From positions 646,066-710,065 of the forward strand of contig CAVYPR010000003.1 of the NCBI GenBank assembly GCA_963770505.1: a DNA stretch of 64,000 nucleotides, given 5' to 3'. Of the stretch, positions 51,693 through 59,742 are shown piece after piece. Both the position numbers and the translations under genes were made by a program. The notes under the pieces were generated by a model. That model was not told where the DNA came from. It was given only the letters and a program-made list of their open reading frames with translations, and searched no databases. Numbering within the stretch: the stretch's first letter is position 1; every line of letters begins with the position of its first letter. The DNA comes from CAVYPR01 sp963770505 (lineage in GTDB: Bacteria; Actinomycetota; Acidimicrobiia; Acidimicrobiales; RAAP-2).

Positions 51693-52243
51693 CCTTTGTT
51701 CTCGTGTAGGTGTCGTGGTCCATGTTTGGGTGCGGAAGGACGAGACCCGTGAGTTCAGACCGCGCCCCCGCATATCGGTACGGCATGCTTGGTAACCCAT
51801 AAATACTGCCACTGTGCCGCAGAAAGCACACTTCCGGGTCCGAGGCGTGCGGCCGCACACGTGAGCGCTGAACCGACGGCCGGGTCTCCGCCAGACCCTC
51901 CCACAGGCCAGGCTCTCGGCATCCTCGGAACGCGACGGTACCTTGTCCTCAGCTGGCTGAGACGCTCGCATCGTCACACACCTGCGGCGGTGGGGGGCAG
52001 GGGCAGGGGCAGGGCTGGATACCATCACCTTGTGGGACGCGTCTGGAACAGATCGCGATGTTGGGACCGTCTGAGGGCAGGTCTCCGATGCTGCAGAGCT
52101 GCAGGGGACTGAGCAGCGCGTCCAGGCAGTTGCGACGTGCGGGAGCAGCCCCGTCAGCTCATGGTCGCGTCTCGCTTCACCACGAGTAGAAGGTTCAGTG
52201 AGTGCATCCGAACAGAGCGGGTCAACGACTGGAAGCAGGGACA
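51693..52243 (+). other. Intergenic stretch, 551 bases, with a G-run tract
   Basis: No coding family recognised; the long open frame on the minus strand has no motif and no start signal. It contains a tandem GGGGCA tract at about 51990-52012, a candidate G-quadruplex sequence. The last ~60 bases hold the ribosome site for the SRPBCC gene. Confidence 0.4.
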
Positions 52244-52765
52244 ATGGCTGCAAACACCGACCAGACGACGAGCTTCACCTACACGACCTACATCCAGGCC
52301 ACGTCCGAGGAAGTCTGGCAGGGCCTCACCGACCCCTCCCTCATGAAACGCTACTGGCGGCACCAAAAGGCTGGTGAGAAGACCTTCCGTTCGGACTGGA
52401 AGAAGGGCTCCACCTACGACATGGCGCACGAGGAGGTCGGGCTTGTCGTGAGCGACCCGGAACAGGTGATCCTCGAGTCAGACCCCTACCGCCGGTTGGC
52501 CTACACCTGGCACACGATAACGCCCGAGTGGGCCATCGAGGTCGGCATGGACGAAGCCACCGCTGACACCTGGCGGGCTGAGCCACGTTCCAAGGTGACG
52601 TTCGACATCGAGGACGTCGGGCACAGCGTCGCAAGGCTCACGGTCCTCCACGACGGCTTCGAGCCCGGTAGCGCCGTTCTCAAGGGCATAGCTGAGGGCT
52701 GGCCCGCCGTACTGTCCAGTCTCAAAACTCTCCTTGAAACCGGCTCGACGCTGCGGACGTCGTAG
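52244..52765 (+). CDS. SRPBCC (AHSA1-like) domain protein
   Basis: 173 residues from an ATG with GGAAGCAGGG upstream. START/AHSA1 pattern: T-Y-I-Q-A-T-S-E-E-V-W-Q-G-L-T-D-P-S-L-M-K-R-Y-W, a central W-K-K-G-S-T-Y-D-M, Y-R-R-L-A-Y-T-W-H, V-T-F-D-I-E-D, and the final helix A-E-G-W-P-A-V-L-S-S-L-K-T-L-L-E. The fold is a ligand-binding helix-grip cavity; the function of most bacterial members is unknown. No ArsR partner, which often accompanies such proteins, is next to it. Confidence 0.85.
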   Translation: MAANTDQTTSFTYTTYIQATSEEVWQGLTDPSLMKRYWRHQKAGEKTFRSDWKKGSTYDMAHEEVGLVVSDPEQVILESDPYRRLAYTWHTITPEWAIEVGMDEATADTWRAEPRSKVTFDIEDVGHSVARLTVLHDGFEPGSAVLKGIAEGWPAVLSSLKTLLETGSTLRTS

Positions 52766-53182
52766 GTTGAGCTGCCGGTTCGGTCCCGCGGGCGGTGGTA
52801 GGGGCCACCACCGAGCGGTCATGCGGCCGGGCGTGCGGGCTGCCTGGCGTCAGTTAGGCACCGCCCCCACGATGTCGGTGAGATGGACTGTCAGACCGGG
52901 GAGAGAACCGACAAGGCCTGCAGGGCCTTCCACCGGCCCGCACAATCCTGGCAAGTTCGCGTGGTCTGAACCCACACCCTGCTCATCCTGGATCGGGTGA
53001 TCCAGCTGAGGCATCATCCCTCAGTGAGTCCTTGCCAACCTTCCCCGGTGGGACGGCAGGATGCGGCAGGATCGAGCCCCGCTGTGGAAGCCTGATGACT
53101 TGCCCGATGACACGTCGAACTCGGAGTCAAAGGCTCAGCCGTCATCCCGCAAGGTGACCTTGCGGTCAGGGGGCTCGGCGTC
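52766..53182 (+). other. Intergenic stretch, 417 bases, containing one copy of a short repeat
   Basis: No gene seen. At 52791-52804 is GGCGGTGGTAGGGG, a diverged copy of the CCCGGCGGTAGGGG motif found five times in 52.7-64 kb; here it forms an inverted repeat GGTGGT-AGGGGCC-ACCACC that could act as a hairpin after the SRPBCC gene. Confidence 0.4.
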
Positions 53183-54289
53183 GTGACCGCGCCCAACGTC
53201 GGTTCACGGGGTCCGGCGGAGGTTGATGGTGGAGGTGACGGCCGCGGGTCGTGGATCCCCACCCGGGGCATGATCGCAACCAGGTTTACGGAGCTGCGCA
53301 AGCGTCGGGGGCTCATGATCACCTTGATCGCGTTGACGATCGGGCTCCCGACTCTCTTCCTCGTCATCCGGCTCTTGCTGCACGCCTTCCTGCCGCAGTC
53401 GTACGGCCCGGCCGGTGGGTTCGACGTGTTCACCTCCCTCATCGCCGGCGTGCTCTACATCTTCGGATTCATCGCCGCCATGACCTTGGGGGCCACCGCG
53501 GGTTGCTCCGACCTCGCCGATGGGATGTTCACGCAGCAGGTGGTGACTGGGCGCTCGAGAGTGGCACTGTACCTGGTCCGCATCCCGGCCGGCTTGGCCA
53601 TCATCGTCCCCATGGTGGCCGTCGCATTCACCATCATCTGCGCAGTCTGCGTCTTCTCCGCGCCGTCCCGTTTCGATTTCCAGGGCACCACCGTGCCCCT
53701 CGGCCAGTCCCTTCATGGATACGAAACCTGGGCCGCCGACCATCCGAATCTGATCATCTGCGACTTCCCCTACAACGGGCCATGCCCGGAGAACGAAGCT
53801 GAACCAAACACCCCGCTGTCCCGGGCGCTGGCCGAACGACAGGCCGAGAAGAACTATCCGACCTACGCCGTGACCTACAACTCGCCGCCCCAGGGCTTGA
53901 TGATCAAGGTGGGACTGTGGCTCGAGCTCGAGGTGATCGTCGCCTACATCTTCGGTCTCGGGTTGGCCTCTCTCATGGGACAGCGAATGGTTCCGATCAT
54001 CCTGATGATCGTGTACGAGATCATCTTCCGACCGTTCCTTTTGTCGTCCAAAATTCCGATTCCCTACCTGATCAACCTTCAACGAGCTCTAGTCATCGAA
54101 CTGGCTGTGGCCCATCTAGAGCCAGCCGGGATTGGTATCAACTACGGGATCGTAAACGGACCTGCTGGCCTTCGAGACTCGTCGTACTTGGTGCCGGAGT
54201 CGACGGCCATCGCGGTCGCCGTGATCGCCGCCTGGCTGGTGGTGTGGACGGTCTTGGGCGCGTGGAGAATGGCAACCAGGGACGCTTGA
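53183..54289 (+). CDS. Multi-pass membrane protein, ABC-2 permease-like
   Basis: 368 residues from a GTG. N-terminal ~40 residues cytoplasmic, then six or so membrane segments: I-T-L-I-A-L-T-I-G-L-P-T-L-F-L-V-I, L-I-A-G-V-L-Y-I-F-G-F-I-A-A-M-T-L, A-I-I-V-P-M-V-A-V-A-F-T-I-I, V-I-V-A-Y-I-F-G-L-G-L-A, I-I-L-M-I-V-Y-E-I-I-F and a last C-terminal one. A periplasmic loop between segments three and four contains two Cys. The layout, with G-M-F-T-Q-Q-V-V-T-G-R-S-R after the second segment, resembles ABC-2 permeases, but no ATPase gene is adjacent, so it may be an orphan. Function uncertain. Confidence 0.75.
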   Translation: MTAPNVGSRGPAEVDGGGDGRGSWIPTRGMIATRFTELRKRRGLMITLIALTIGLPTLFLVIRLLLHAFLPQSYGPAGGFDVFTSLIAGVLYIFGFIAAMTLGATAGCSDLADGMFTQQVVTGRSRVALYLVRIPAGLAIIVPMVAVAFTIICAVCVFSAPSRFDFQGTTVPLGQSLHGYETWAADHPNLIICDFPYNGPCPENEAEPNTPLSRALAERQAEKNYPTYAVTYNSPPQGLMIKVGLWLELEVIVAYIFGLGLASLMGQRMVPIILMIVYEIIFRPFLLSSKIPIPYLINLQRALVIELAVAHLEPAGIGINYGIVNGPAGLRDSSYLVPESTAIAVAVIAAWLVVWTVLGAWRMATRDA

Positions 54290-54408
54290 GAGACTGGCTC
54301 GACCTCCCCGAGTTTCAGGCGATCCCGTAAGCATCGGAGTAGCCGAGTCGCGGCGGTCGGGGACGTTCAGACAGATCGGCGACTCGGACTCATGGGACAC
54401 TCGATCCC

Positions 54409-55086
54409 GTGGAAGACCCGCTACTGGCCATTGGCCTGGGAACCCGGTTCACGATGCGCCTGCGACTCGAGCCGATCGGCCCGGCTAACGCTCGTGACCT
54501 GTGGCTCATCCACAACGACGATGATGTGTCGTATTGGTACGACGGCGAGAAGCCAAGCCTCACGCAGGCGGAGCAGTGGGCGCAGTCCATGGGCGACTCA
54601 TGGCGCTTCCACAGCGTGCACTAGTGGATCGCTTACGACCGCCTGAGCGGCGAAGTCGTCGGTCGCGGCGGACTATCGCGCACGCCCGTTGACGACGATT
54701 GGGATCAGATCTACGCATTCCTTCCAGGGGAACCGTGGGTGCGCGTCGCGCATGAGAGTCATCGCCCATTCATTGCGCACGCGAATTGGCTCGAGATCGG
54801 GTGGACGCTACGTCCGGAGTTCTGGGGGCGCGGCTATGCGTCTGAGATCGGCCGTGCGGGATTGGCGTTTGCATTCGATGTCATCGGAGTGCAGGCCGTG
54901 GTGTCATGCACGGTGCGTCACAACCTGCGGTCGCGTGCCGTAATGGAACGCATCGGCATGCGGTACGCCGGCGAGATTCGGAGTCGAGGCATGGTTGAAG
55001 GAGGTGAAGGCGTGCAGGACGATGCGCCTTTCACGGTGTGTGTGCTCCTGCAACGAGACTGGATCGGTTGGCGGCAACTCCGATGA
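54409..55086 (+). pseudogene. GNAT N-acetyltransferase interrupted by an in-frame amber stop
   Basis: Residues before and after the stop are in the same frame: M-R-L-R-L-E-P-I-G-P-A-N-A-R-D-L-W at the start (ATG 54454; GTG 54409 possible), ...W-R-F-H-S-V-H, TAG at 54622-54624, then W-I-A-Y-D-R-L-S-G-E-V-V-G-R-G-G-L-S. Downstream motifs complete a ribosomal-protein-type (RimJ/RimL) acetyltransferase: P-E-F-W-G-R-G-Y-A-S-E-I-G-R, V-R-H-N-L-R-S-R-A-V-M-E-R-I-G. Repaired length about 226 residues. A single base change (for example TAG from AAG) explains it; readthrough or sequencing error cannot be excluded. Confidence 0.72.
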
Positions 55087-55299
55087 TCGCATGAGAAGAG
55101 CCCACTCAGCTGCATTGAGAATCTGATGGAGTCGCCCAGCACCATGGTTCGGGGCCACCGGCAGGTTGTGTCTGGATGCGGTGATAGGGGCATTCGCCAT
55201 CACACCCGAGTTGGGAAGCATTCGGCCGACCGACGTGGTTGACTGGAGGCTTCAGACCCGTCGCAGGCAGGGCATGAACCCCAGCCAGTGGAGGTGCCA

Positions 55300-55764
55300 G
55301 TGGCCGAATCCACGCAGCCCGCAGATCGAATGGTCGTGTGCCACTTCATCGTCTCGGATGACGTCGAGCGCTCCCGGCGCTTCTATACCGAGGTACTGGG
55401 CGGCACGGTGGTCTTCGGCCCAGTGCCGACCAATATTGCGCTGGCCAACAGCTTCATCATCATCAATGGCGGCGGGGGCCCCACCGACGACAAGCCCACA
55501 GTCATTCTTGAGACGCCAAGCGACCCCGACCGGGTCAGCAGCTTCCTCAATATTCGGGTCACAGACATCCACGCCGTGTACGACGCATGGAGCGCCCGGG
55601 GCGCGGAATTCCTGACGCCACCGAAGCAGCACGCGTACGAGACCCGTTGCTACCTGCGAGATCCCGACGGATACATCATCGAGGTCGGGCAAACCACCGA
55701 CCCGCAGGGAGACTGGTGGCCCGCCGCCTGGCCACCGATCAACCCCGGCGGCCAATCCGCCTGA
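55300..55764 (+). CDS. VOC (glyoxalase-fold) family protein
   Basis: 154 residues; GTG chosen because GGAGG lies five bases upstream (GTG 55288 would add four residues). First module: V-C-H-F-I-V-S-D-D-V-E-R-S-R-R-F-Y-T-E-V-L-G; second module: L-N-I-R-V-T-D-I-H-A-V-Y-D-A-W-S-A-R-G and C-Y-L-R-D-P-D-G-Y-I-I-E-V-G with the metal Glu. First metal His is in V-C-H. Small-molecule lyase, isomerase or resistance protein; no substrate indicated. Confidence 0.85.
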   Translation: MAESTQPADRMVVCHFIVSDDVERSRRFYTEVLGGTVVFGPVPTNIALANSFIIINGGGGPTDDKPTVILETPSDPDRVSSFLNIRVTDIHAVYDAWSARGAEFLTPPKQHAYETRCYLRDPDGYIIEVGQTTDPQGDWWPAAWPPINPGGQSA

Positions 55765-55888
55765 ACCCCGTCTCGTCGATGTCAAAAGGGGATGCACTGA
55801 CGATCGCACGTGTATTACGTGTGTCAGGGGCACCTTCCCCACGAGCGAAGGCCGCACATTCTGGTTCACCCCCTTCCCAGGGGCCCGG

Positions 55889-55917
55889 CTGACTACATTA
55901 GCTAGACTAGCTAATAT
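55889..55917 (+). promoter_or_regulatory. Promoter and palindromic operator of the toxin-antitoxin pair
   Basis: A perfect 19-bp palindrome, ATTAGCTA-GAC-TAGCTAAT, lies at 55897-55915, right before the antitoxin. It overlaps a -10-like TAATAT (55912-55917) that is 17 bases from a -35-like CTGACT (55889-55894). Transcription would start near 55924, the A of the antitoxin ATG, so the mRNA may be leaderless. Such palindromes are typical targets of Phd-type antitoxin autorepression. Confidence 0.6.
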
Positions 55918-55923
55918 GTGGCG

Positions 55924-56163
55924 ATGCAGGTCAACATGCACGACGCCAAGACCAACCTCTCCCGACTCGTGGCGGCGGTGGAGTCGGGCGAGACCGATGA
56001 GATCGAGCTCGCAAGAGCTGGGCACGTGGTGGCTCGGATAGTCCCTCCGCGCGCGAAATCCCCACGTCAGCCCGGTTACTGGAAGGGAAAGGTTCGCGTT
56101 GGCCCAGACTTCGACGACCTCCCCGACGATGTCTCCAGGGCGTTCGCCGGCGAATCTCTGTGA
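55924..56163 (+). CDS. Phd/YefM-type antitoxin
   Basis: 79 residues from the ATG; a GTG six bases upstream is an alternative. N-terminal Phd-type DNA-binding domain: V-N-M-H-D-A-K-T-N-L-S-R-L-V-A-A-V-E-S-G-E, E-I-E-L-A-R-A-G-H-V-V-A-R-I-V-P. The C-terminal Y-W-K-G-K-V-R-V-G-P-D-F-D-D-L-P-D-D-V segment is the toxin-binding part. Its TGA overlaps the toxin GTG (GTGA). It should neutralise the PIN toxin and bind the palindrome just upstream. Confidence 0.85.
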   Translation: MQVNMHDAKTNLSRLVAAVESGETDEIELARAGHVVARIVPPRAKSPRQPGYWKGKVRVGPDFDDLPDDVSRAFAGESL

Positions 56164-56540
56164 GGGTCCTTCTCGACACCCACGTGCTGTTGTGGTGGCT
56201 CGCCGACGACCCCTCCCTCCCGCCGACGGCCCGCGCTGCCATCGCCGACGCTCAGACGACGGTCCTTGTCTCGGCTGCTTCGGTCTGGGAGATCCTCATC
56301 AAGCAGGCAGCGGGCCGGCTCCATGCTCCCGACGACCTTCTGGAAGCTCTCGAGCAGAGCGACTTCGAAACCCTCCCCATAAGCGCCGACCACGCCCTTG
56401 CCGCCGGGAGACTTGCCCCTCACCATGCTGATCCCTTCGACCGAATGCTCATCGCCCAGGCCGGAGCGGAGAGACTCACGATCATCACTGTCGATCGACG
56501 TTTCGACGAATACAACGTCGAATTACTCTCGCTTGAGTGA
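56160..56540 (+). CDS. VapC-type PIN-domain toxin
   Basis: 126 residues from a GTG coupled to the antitoxin stop. PIN motifs: L-L-D-T-H-V-L-L-W-W with D6, S-A-A-S-V-W-E-I-L-I-K with the conserved Glu, and H-A-D-P-F-D-R-M-L-I-A-Q-A with two further Asp. The W-E and D-P-F-D-R-x-L-I-A-Q patterns are characteristic of VapC/MazF-independent PIN toxins paired with Phd antitoxins. Mg-dependent RNase predicted to stall translation. Complete, so this module is probably active. Confidence 0.9.
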   Translation: MRVLLDTHVLLWWLADDPSLPPTARAAIADAQTTVLVSAASVWEILIKQAAGRLHAPDDLLEALEQSDFETLPISADHALAAGRLAPHHADPFDRMLIAQAGAERLTIITVDRRFDEYNVELLSLE

Positions 56541-56641
56541 TTGACCTCTCCCCGGCGGTAGGGGTCACTCAGGGCGAGGTTCACCGCCGAGTCTTATGGG
56601 GCAAACAGGGGAATCATTGGCGGCGCCAACAGTTGGGACGA

Positions 56642-57979
56642 TCAGGAAGCGAAGGAGATGTGTAGTTCCTTGGTGTCGACAGGATCGGTCGAACTCGCGT
56701 TGTTGACGATGACGTAGCAACTGTGCGCGGAATTACAGACGCCGTTACCAATCATTCCGGTCCCGACGTGAAGGATCACCGAGCCCGAACCGGTGGGGTC
56801 GGAGTGCAAGAGCGAAGCATGGGCAAAACTGCAGCCCGCCGGACTGGCCAAGGCAATCTCCACATGCGAGCACTCGAGGATATTGACCACCTTGCCCGGC
56901 GTATAACCGCTCCATCGAACGGTTATCGCCTGGCCGTCGCGCAAATCCGAGTTGGGAGTGACGGTGGCGTGCAGGTGGACCACTGGCGGCTTGGGGACGG
57001 GCAGGGTTGTCTGAGAGCCAGAAGTCCAGGCGGTATGCACCTGTGAGAGCGAGGAGCGACCGTCGGCCGCCACGTCCTGCAGGGCCCCTTTCTCGTGCTT
57101 GAGAAAAGCGTTGAAGAAGGCGGTCGTCGCACTGATCACCTGACCCGAAGTCGGACCGACCACCCCTGACGAAGCCATATGAGCGGTCGAACCACTGCTG
57201 TCTGAGGGGCTGTCCCAGTCAACGGTGAGCAACGCCTTAGGCCCCCGAGCTTGATTGAAGATCGTGACTGCATCGGCATAGGGAACGATGCCATCGTGGA
57301 GGTCCTGGACGACGAGGAGCGGCGGCGCGTCGGCCAGGTTGTAGCTACCGCTGCCCAACCCTTCAGTAGTGCCGGCCATCACCACTGCCGCCATGACCTG
57401 GGAGTCGCGGCAGCAGCTGTTGGCGACCAGACCAAGGGTCGTGATGGCGCCGTTGGAATGGCCCGCTGCCCCGATCTCGTTCGGGTCGACCAAGCCCGAC
57501 AGCGCGACATCAGGGGTGGCCGAAGCCTTGAGCACCTGGCCGATGACGAAGCTCATGTCGCCGGGCTGGTTCCCGATGTCGCCTTCGTCGGGGCCGCCTG
57601 GCGTCTTGCTACTCGACAACGGAAACAGGGGCGCGGCCACCACGTATCCCGCCCCCGCCCAGGACCTCAGCAGCTGTGCGTACTCCTGAGGGGAGCCTCC
57701 CAGGCCGTGGGCAAAGACGATCAGCGGGTACGGCCCGTTGCCCGACCCACCGGCAGACTCCCGTGCCGGGTACCAGACGGTCGTCACCAGCGTCCTGGAT
57801 GACTTGGCCGGCATCCCATCCCACGCCGGAGTCGATCGAGAGGAGTCCACCAAGGTCAGCGTCGTGGTCGCGACCGGCGTCGCACCTGCCGCCGGAATCG
57901 CGTCAAGAACAGGCGAGGCCACGGTGAGAAGTAGAAGGACGATGGCGACTGAGCGAAGCAACGCTGTTCGACCCCGCAC
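56642..57979 (-). CDS. Secreted alpha/beta hydrolase with C-terminal neocarzinostatin-like domain
   Basis: 445 residues from a GTG with GGGAGGG six bases upstream. Signal peptide R-G-R-T-A-L-L-R-S-V-A-I-V-L-L-L-L-T-V-A. Catalytic domain: L-I-V-F-A-H-G-L-G-G-S-P, Ser in G-A-A-G-H-S-N-G-A-I, Asp in V-V-Q-D-L-H-D-G-I, resembling platelet-activating-factor acetylhydrolase/chlorophyllase-like enzymes. From about residue 355, V-T-P-N-S-D-L-R-D-G-Q-A-I-T-V-R-W-S-G-Y-T-P and two Cys pairs match the neocarzinostatin-type immunoglobulin domain. A secreted esterase with a carbohydrate/ligand-holding appendage is inferred. The combination is uncommon. Confidence 0.82.
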   Translation of the reverse strand: MRGRTALLRSVAIVLLLLTVASPVLDAIPAAGATPVATTTLTLVDSSRSTPAWDGMPAKSSRTLVTTVWYPARESAGGSGNGPYPLIVFAHGLGGSPQEYAQLLRSWAGAGYVVAAPLFPLSSSKTPGGPDEGDIGNQPGDMSFVIGQVLKASATPDVALSGLVDPNEIGAAGHSNGAITTLGLVANSCCRDSQVMAAVVMAGTTEGLGSGSYNLADAPPLLVVQDLHDGIVPYADAVTIFNQARGPKALLTVDWDSPSDSSGSTAHMASSGVVGPTSGQVISATTAFFNAFLKHEKGALQDVAADGRSSLSQVHTAWTSGSQTTLPVPKPPVVHLHATVTPNSDLRDGQAITVRWSGYTPGKVVNILECSHVEIALASPAGCSFAHASLLHSDPTGSGSVILHVGTGMIGNGVCNSAHSCYVIVNNASSTDPVDTKELHISFAS

Positions 57980-58155
57980 TCGCGTCCCTCCCAGGCCGTG
58001 GAATCGAATTTTATGGATCCATAGGGATGGCCGCAACTGCCCTAAGGATGCGGCCCGATCCCCCGAGATCGGTCAAAGTTAGTCAAACTGATCAAGTCCC
58101 GCGAAGTGGTGTCACTGACGGCGTGAGCATCTTCGACGCTTTGGTCAGTCTGTCA

Positions 58156-58470
58156 TCAGGTGTTCGTCGTGGCGACTTCCAGTTGGTTCGAGCCCGATGA
58201 CGCCTTGAGCTGGGCCATGGACTCCTCGGAGAGGTAGCGGCGCTCGGCCACGAGCCACTCGCCGTGCTGCTCGACGCAGACGGCGGTGATGAGCCGCAGG
58301 GCAGCAGCGTCGTTGGGGAAGATCCCGACCACTCGGGTCCGGCGCTTGATCTCGCCGTTGACCCGCTCCAAGGGGTTGGTCGACCAGATCTTGTTCCAGT
58401 GGGCCTGGGGGAAGGTCACCAGGCCCGAATGGGCATGGTCCTCGTCGGGCGGCATGTGCCCTCCGCGATC
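58156..58470 (-). mobile_element. IS256-family transposase C-terminal fragment
   Basis: On the minus strand: H-W-N-K-I-W-S-T-N-P-L-E-R-V-N-G-E-I-K-R, R-T-R-V-V-G-I-F-P-N-D-A-A-A-L-R-L-I, and E-Q-H-G-E-W-L-V-A-E-R-R-Y-L-S, the strongly conserved C-terminal block of IS256 (Mutator-type) transposases with its catalytic Glu region. The first ~300 residues are missing; the fragment ends abruptly at about 58470, where sequence of an unrelated transporter begins. No flanking direct repeat was identified. Confidence 0.8.
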
Positions 58471-58476
58471 TCGCAA

Positions 58477-58704
58477 AGCATCCTGGGGTCACTGGGCGGC
58501 GCCTTGGCAGTAGCGGACAAGATCCGCGGAACCACGGGTGCCCTTTTGTCCCATGCCGCTCGGGTGGCGTTCATGAGCGGTCTCCAAGTCTCATTAGCGG
58601 TCGGTGCCATCGTCGCTCTCTGCGGCGCCATCATCGTTCTGGCATTGTTACCTTCGAGAGTTCGTTCCAGGCCACCTGACCCCGATGGCGAAGACGTAGA
58701 GTGA
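58477..58704 (+). pseudogene. MFS transporter (DHA2/EmrB-type), C-terminal fragment
   Basis: Q-S-I-L-G-S-L-G-G-A-L-A-V-A-D-K, F-M-S-G-L-Q-V-S-L-A-V-G-A-I-V-A-L-C-G-A and I-V-L-A-L-L-P-S-R-V are the last membrane segment and tail of 14-segment drug/proton antiporters. Everything N-terminal is replaced by the IS256 fragment, so the insertion or a deletion next to it destroyed the gene. The following 58705-58929 holds no gene seen. Confidence 0.55.
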
Positions 58705-58929
58705 ACCCAGCCGGCCCCTCCACGTGCACGAGCATGGCCAGACGCTGGCGGTCGGACCAGTGGCACCCCAACTCTTCCATGCGCATGCGGCATGTGCTTG
58801 CGGCGAGCAGCGGACGTGGAAAATTCGAAGCTTCGGATGCGCGACGATCCGGCGATTTGGTACACCCTGCGCCCACCACCGGCGTTGAGCGATTTGGGAC
58901 ACCTGTCCAGGAGGGCGAGTCAGGTCCGC

Positions 58930-59535
58930 TCAGATTGGGGGAGCTGGGTCATACTCAATGCCCCGGCGCACCTCCCGGGCCCTGTCCGAGCCAGCGAAGC
59001 GGTCGACCAAATGCAGGGCCATGTCGATGCCAGCCGACACGCCAGCCGAGGTGACTACGTCGCCATCGTCGACGTAGCGAGCGCCGGACTGCAAGGCAAC
59101 GTTCGGTTCCACCTGGTTAAGCAGCGCCAATGACGCCCAGTGGGTGGTCGCTGGGCGTCCTGCCAGGAGGCCAGCCGCAGCGAAGACGAGGGCACCAGTG
59201 CAGACACTCGCCATGACTTCGACGGATTGACTTTGTCGTCGTACCCAGTCGAGATAGACGGGGTCATGCATTTGACGGCGCGTGCCCTGCCCGCCGGGGT
59301 GGACAAGCACGTCGAGGGGCGGGCAGTCGGCGAACGAATGATGGGCCTGTATGGTCAGCCCCTTCGCACACTCCACCAGACCGCCCACCGAGGACAGCGT
59401 GGTCACATTCCAGCCATCAGTGGGGTAGTTGCGGCACCAGTAGGAGAGAACTTCCCACGGACCAACGGCATCAAGCTCTTCGACATCGGTGAAGAGCACG
59501 ATCCCAATCTGGCGGCGTGCTGGCGGTCGGTCCAT
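58930..59535 (-). CDS. DJ-1/PfpI family protein (isonitrile hydratase-like)
   Basis: 201 residues; ATG chosen at the family's usual start, ignoring a 45-residue open stretch. Order: I-G-I-V-L-F-T-D-V-E-E-L-D-A-V-G-P-W-E-V, D-V-L-V-H-P-G-G-Q-G-T, nucleophile Cys in M-A-S-V-C-T-G-A-L-V, A-T-T-H-W-A, and V-T-S-A-G-V-S-A-G-I-D-M-A-L-H. These match isocyanide hydratase InhA and related class I glutamine-amidotransferase-like proteins. It lacks an AraC helix-turn-helix, so it is an enzyme and not a GlxA regulator. Confidence 0.87.
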   Translation of the reverse strand: MDRPPARRQIGIVLFTDVEELDAVGPWEVLSYWCRNYPTDGWNVTTLSSVGGLVECAKGLTIQAHHSFADCPPLDVLVHPGGQGTRRQMHDPVYLDWVRRQSQSVEVMASVCTGALVFAAAGLLAGRPATTHWASLALLNQVEPNVALQSGARYVDDGDVVTSAGVSAGIDMALHLVDRFAGSDRAREVRRGIEYDPAPPI

Positions 59536-59742
59536 GCCGTCGAGTCTTGCAGGCGGTGCACACACCGACGGCCGCACGGACAGCCAGAAGCCCACGAAGC
59601 TGGCGAACAAATCCAAATACTCGATGGCTATTGTGGACCCGCCTCCCGGCGAGATGGGGCAGGTGGACATCCGAGGTGCCCGCGCGAAAGGGGACGAATT
59701 CCGACTAACCCGATACGAGCACCGCGGTCTGATGATGGGGAG

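Noticed and set aside
51027..52253. A 408-residue aldolase with a long N-terminal extension
   Set aside because: The upstream 187 residues show no pattern, and the family starts at the ATG at 51692.
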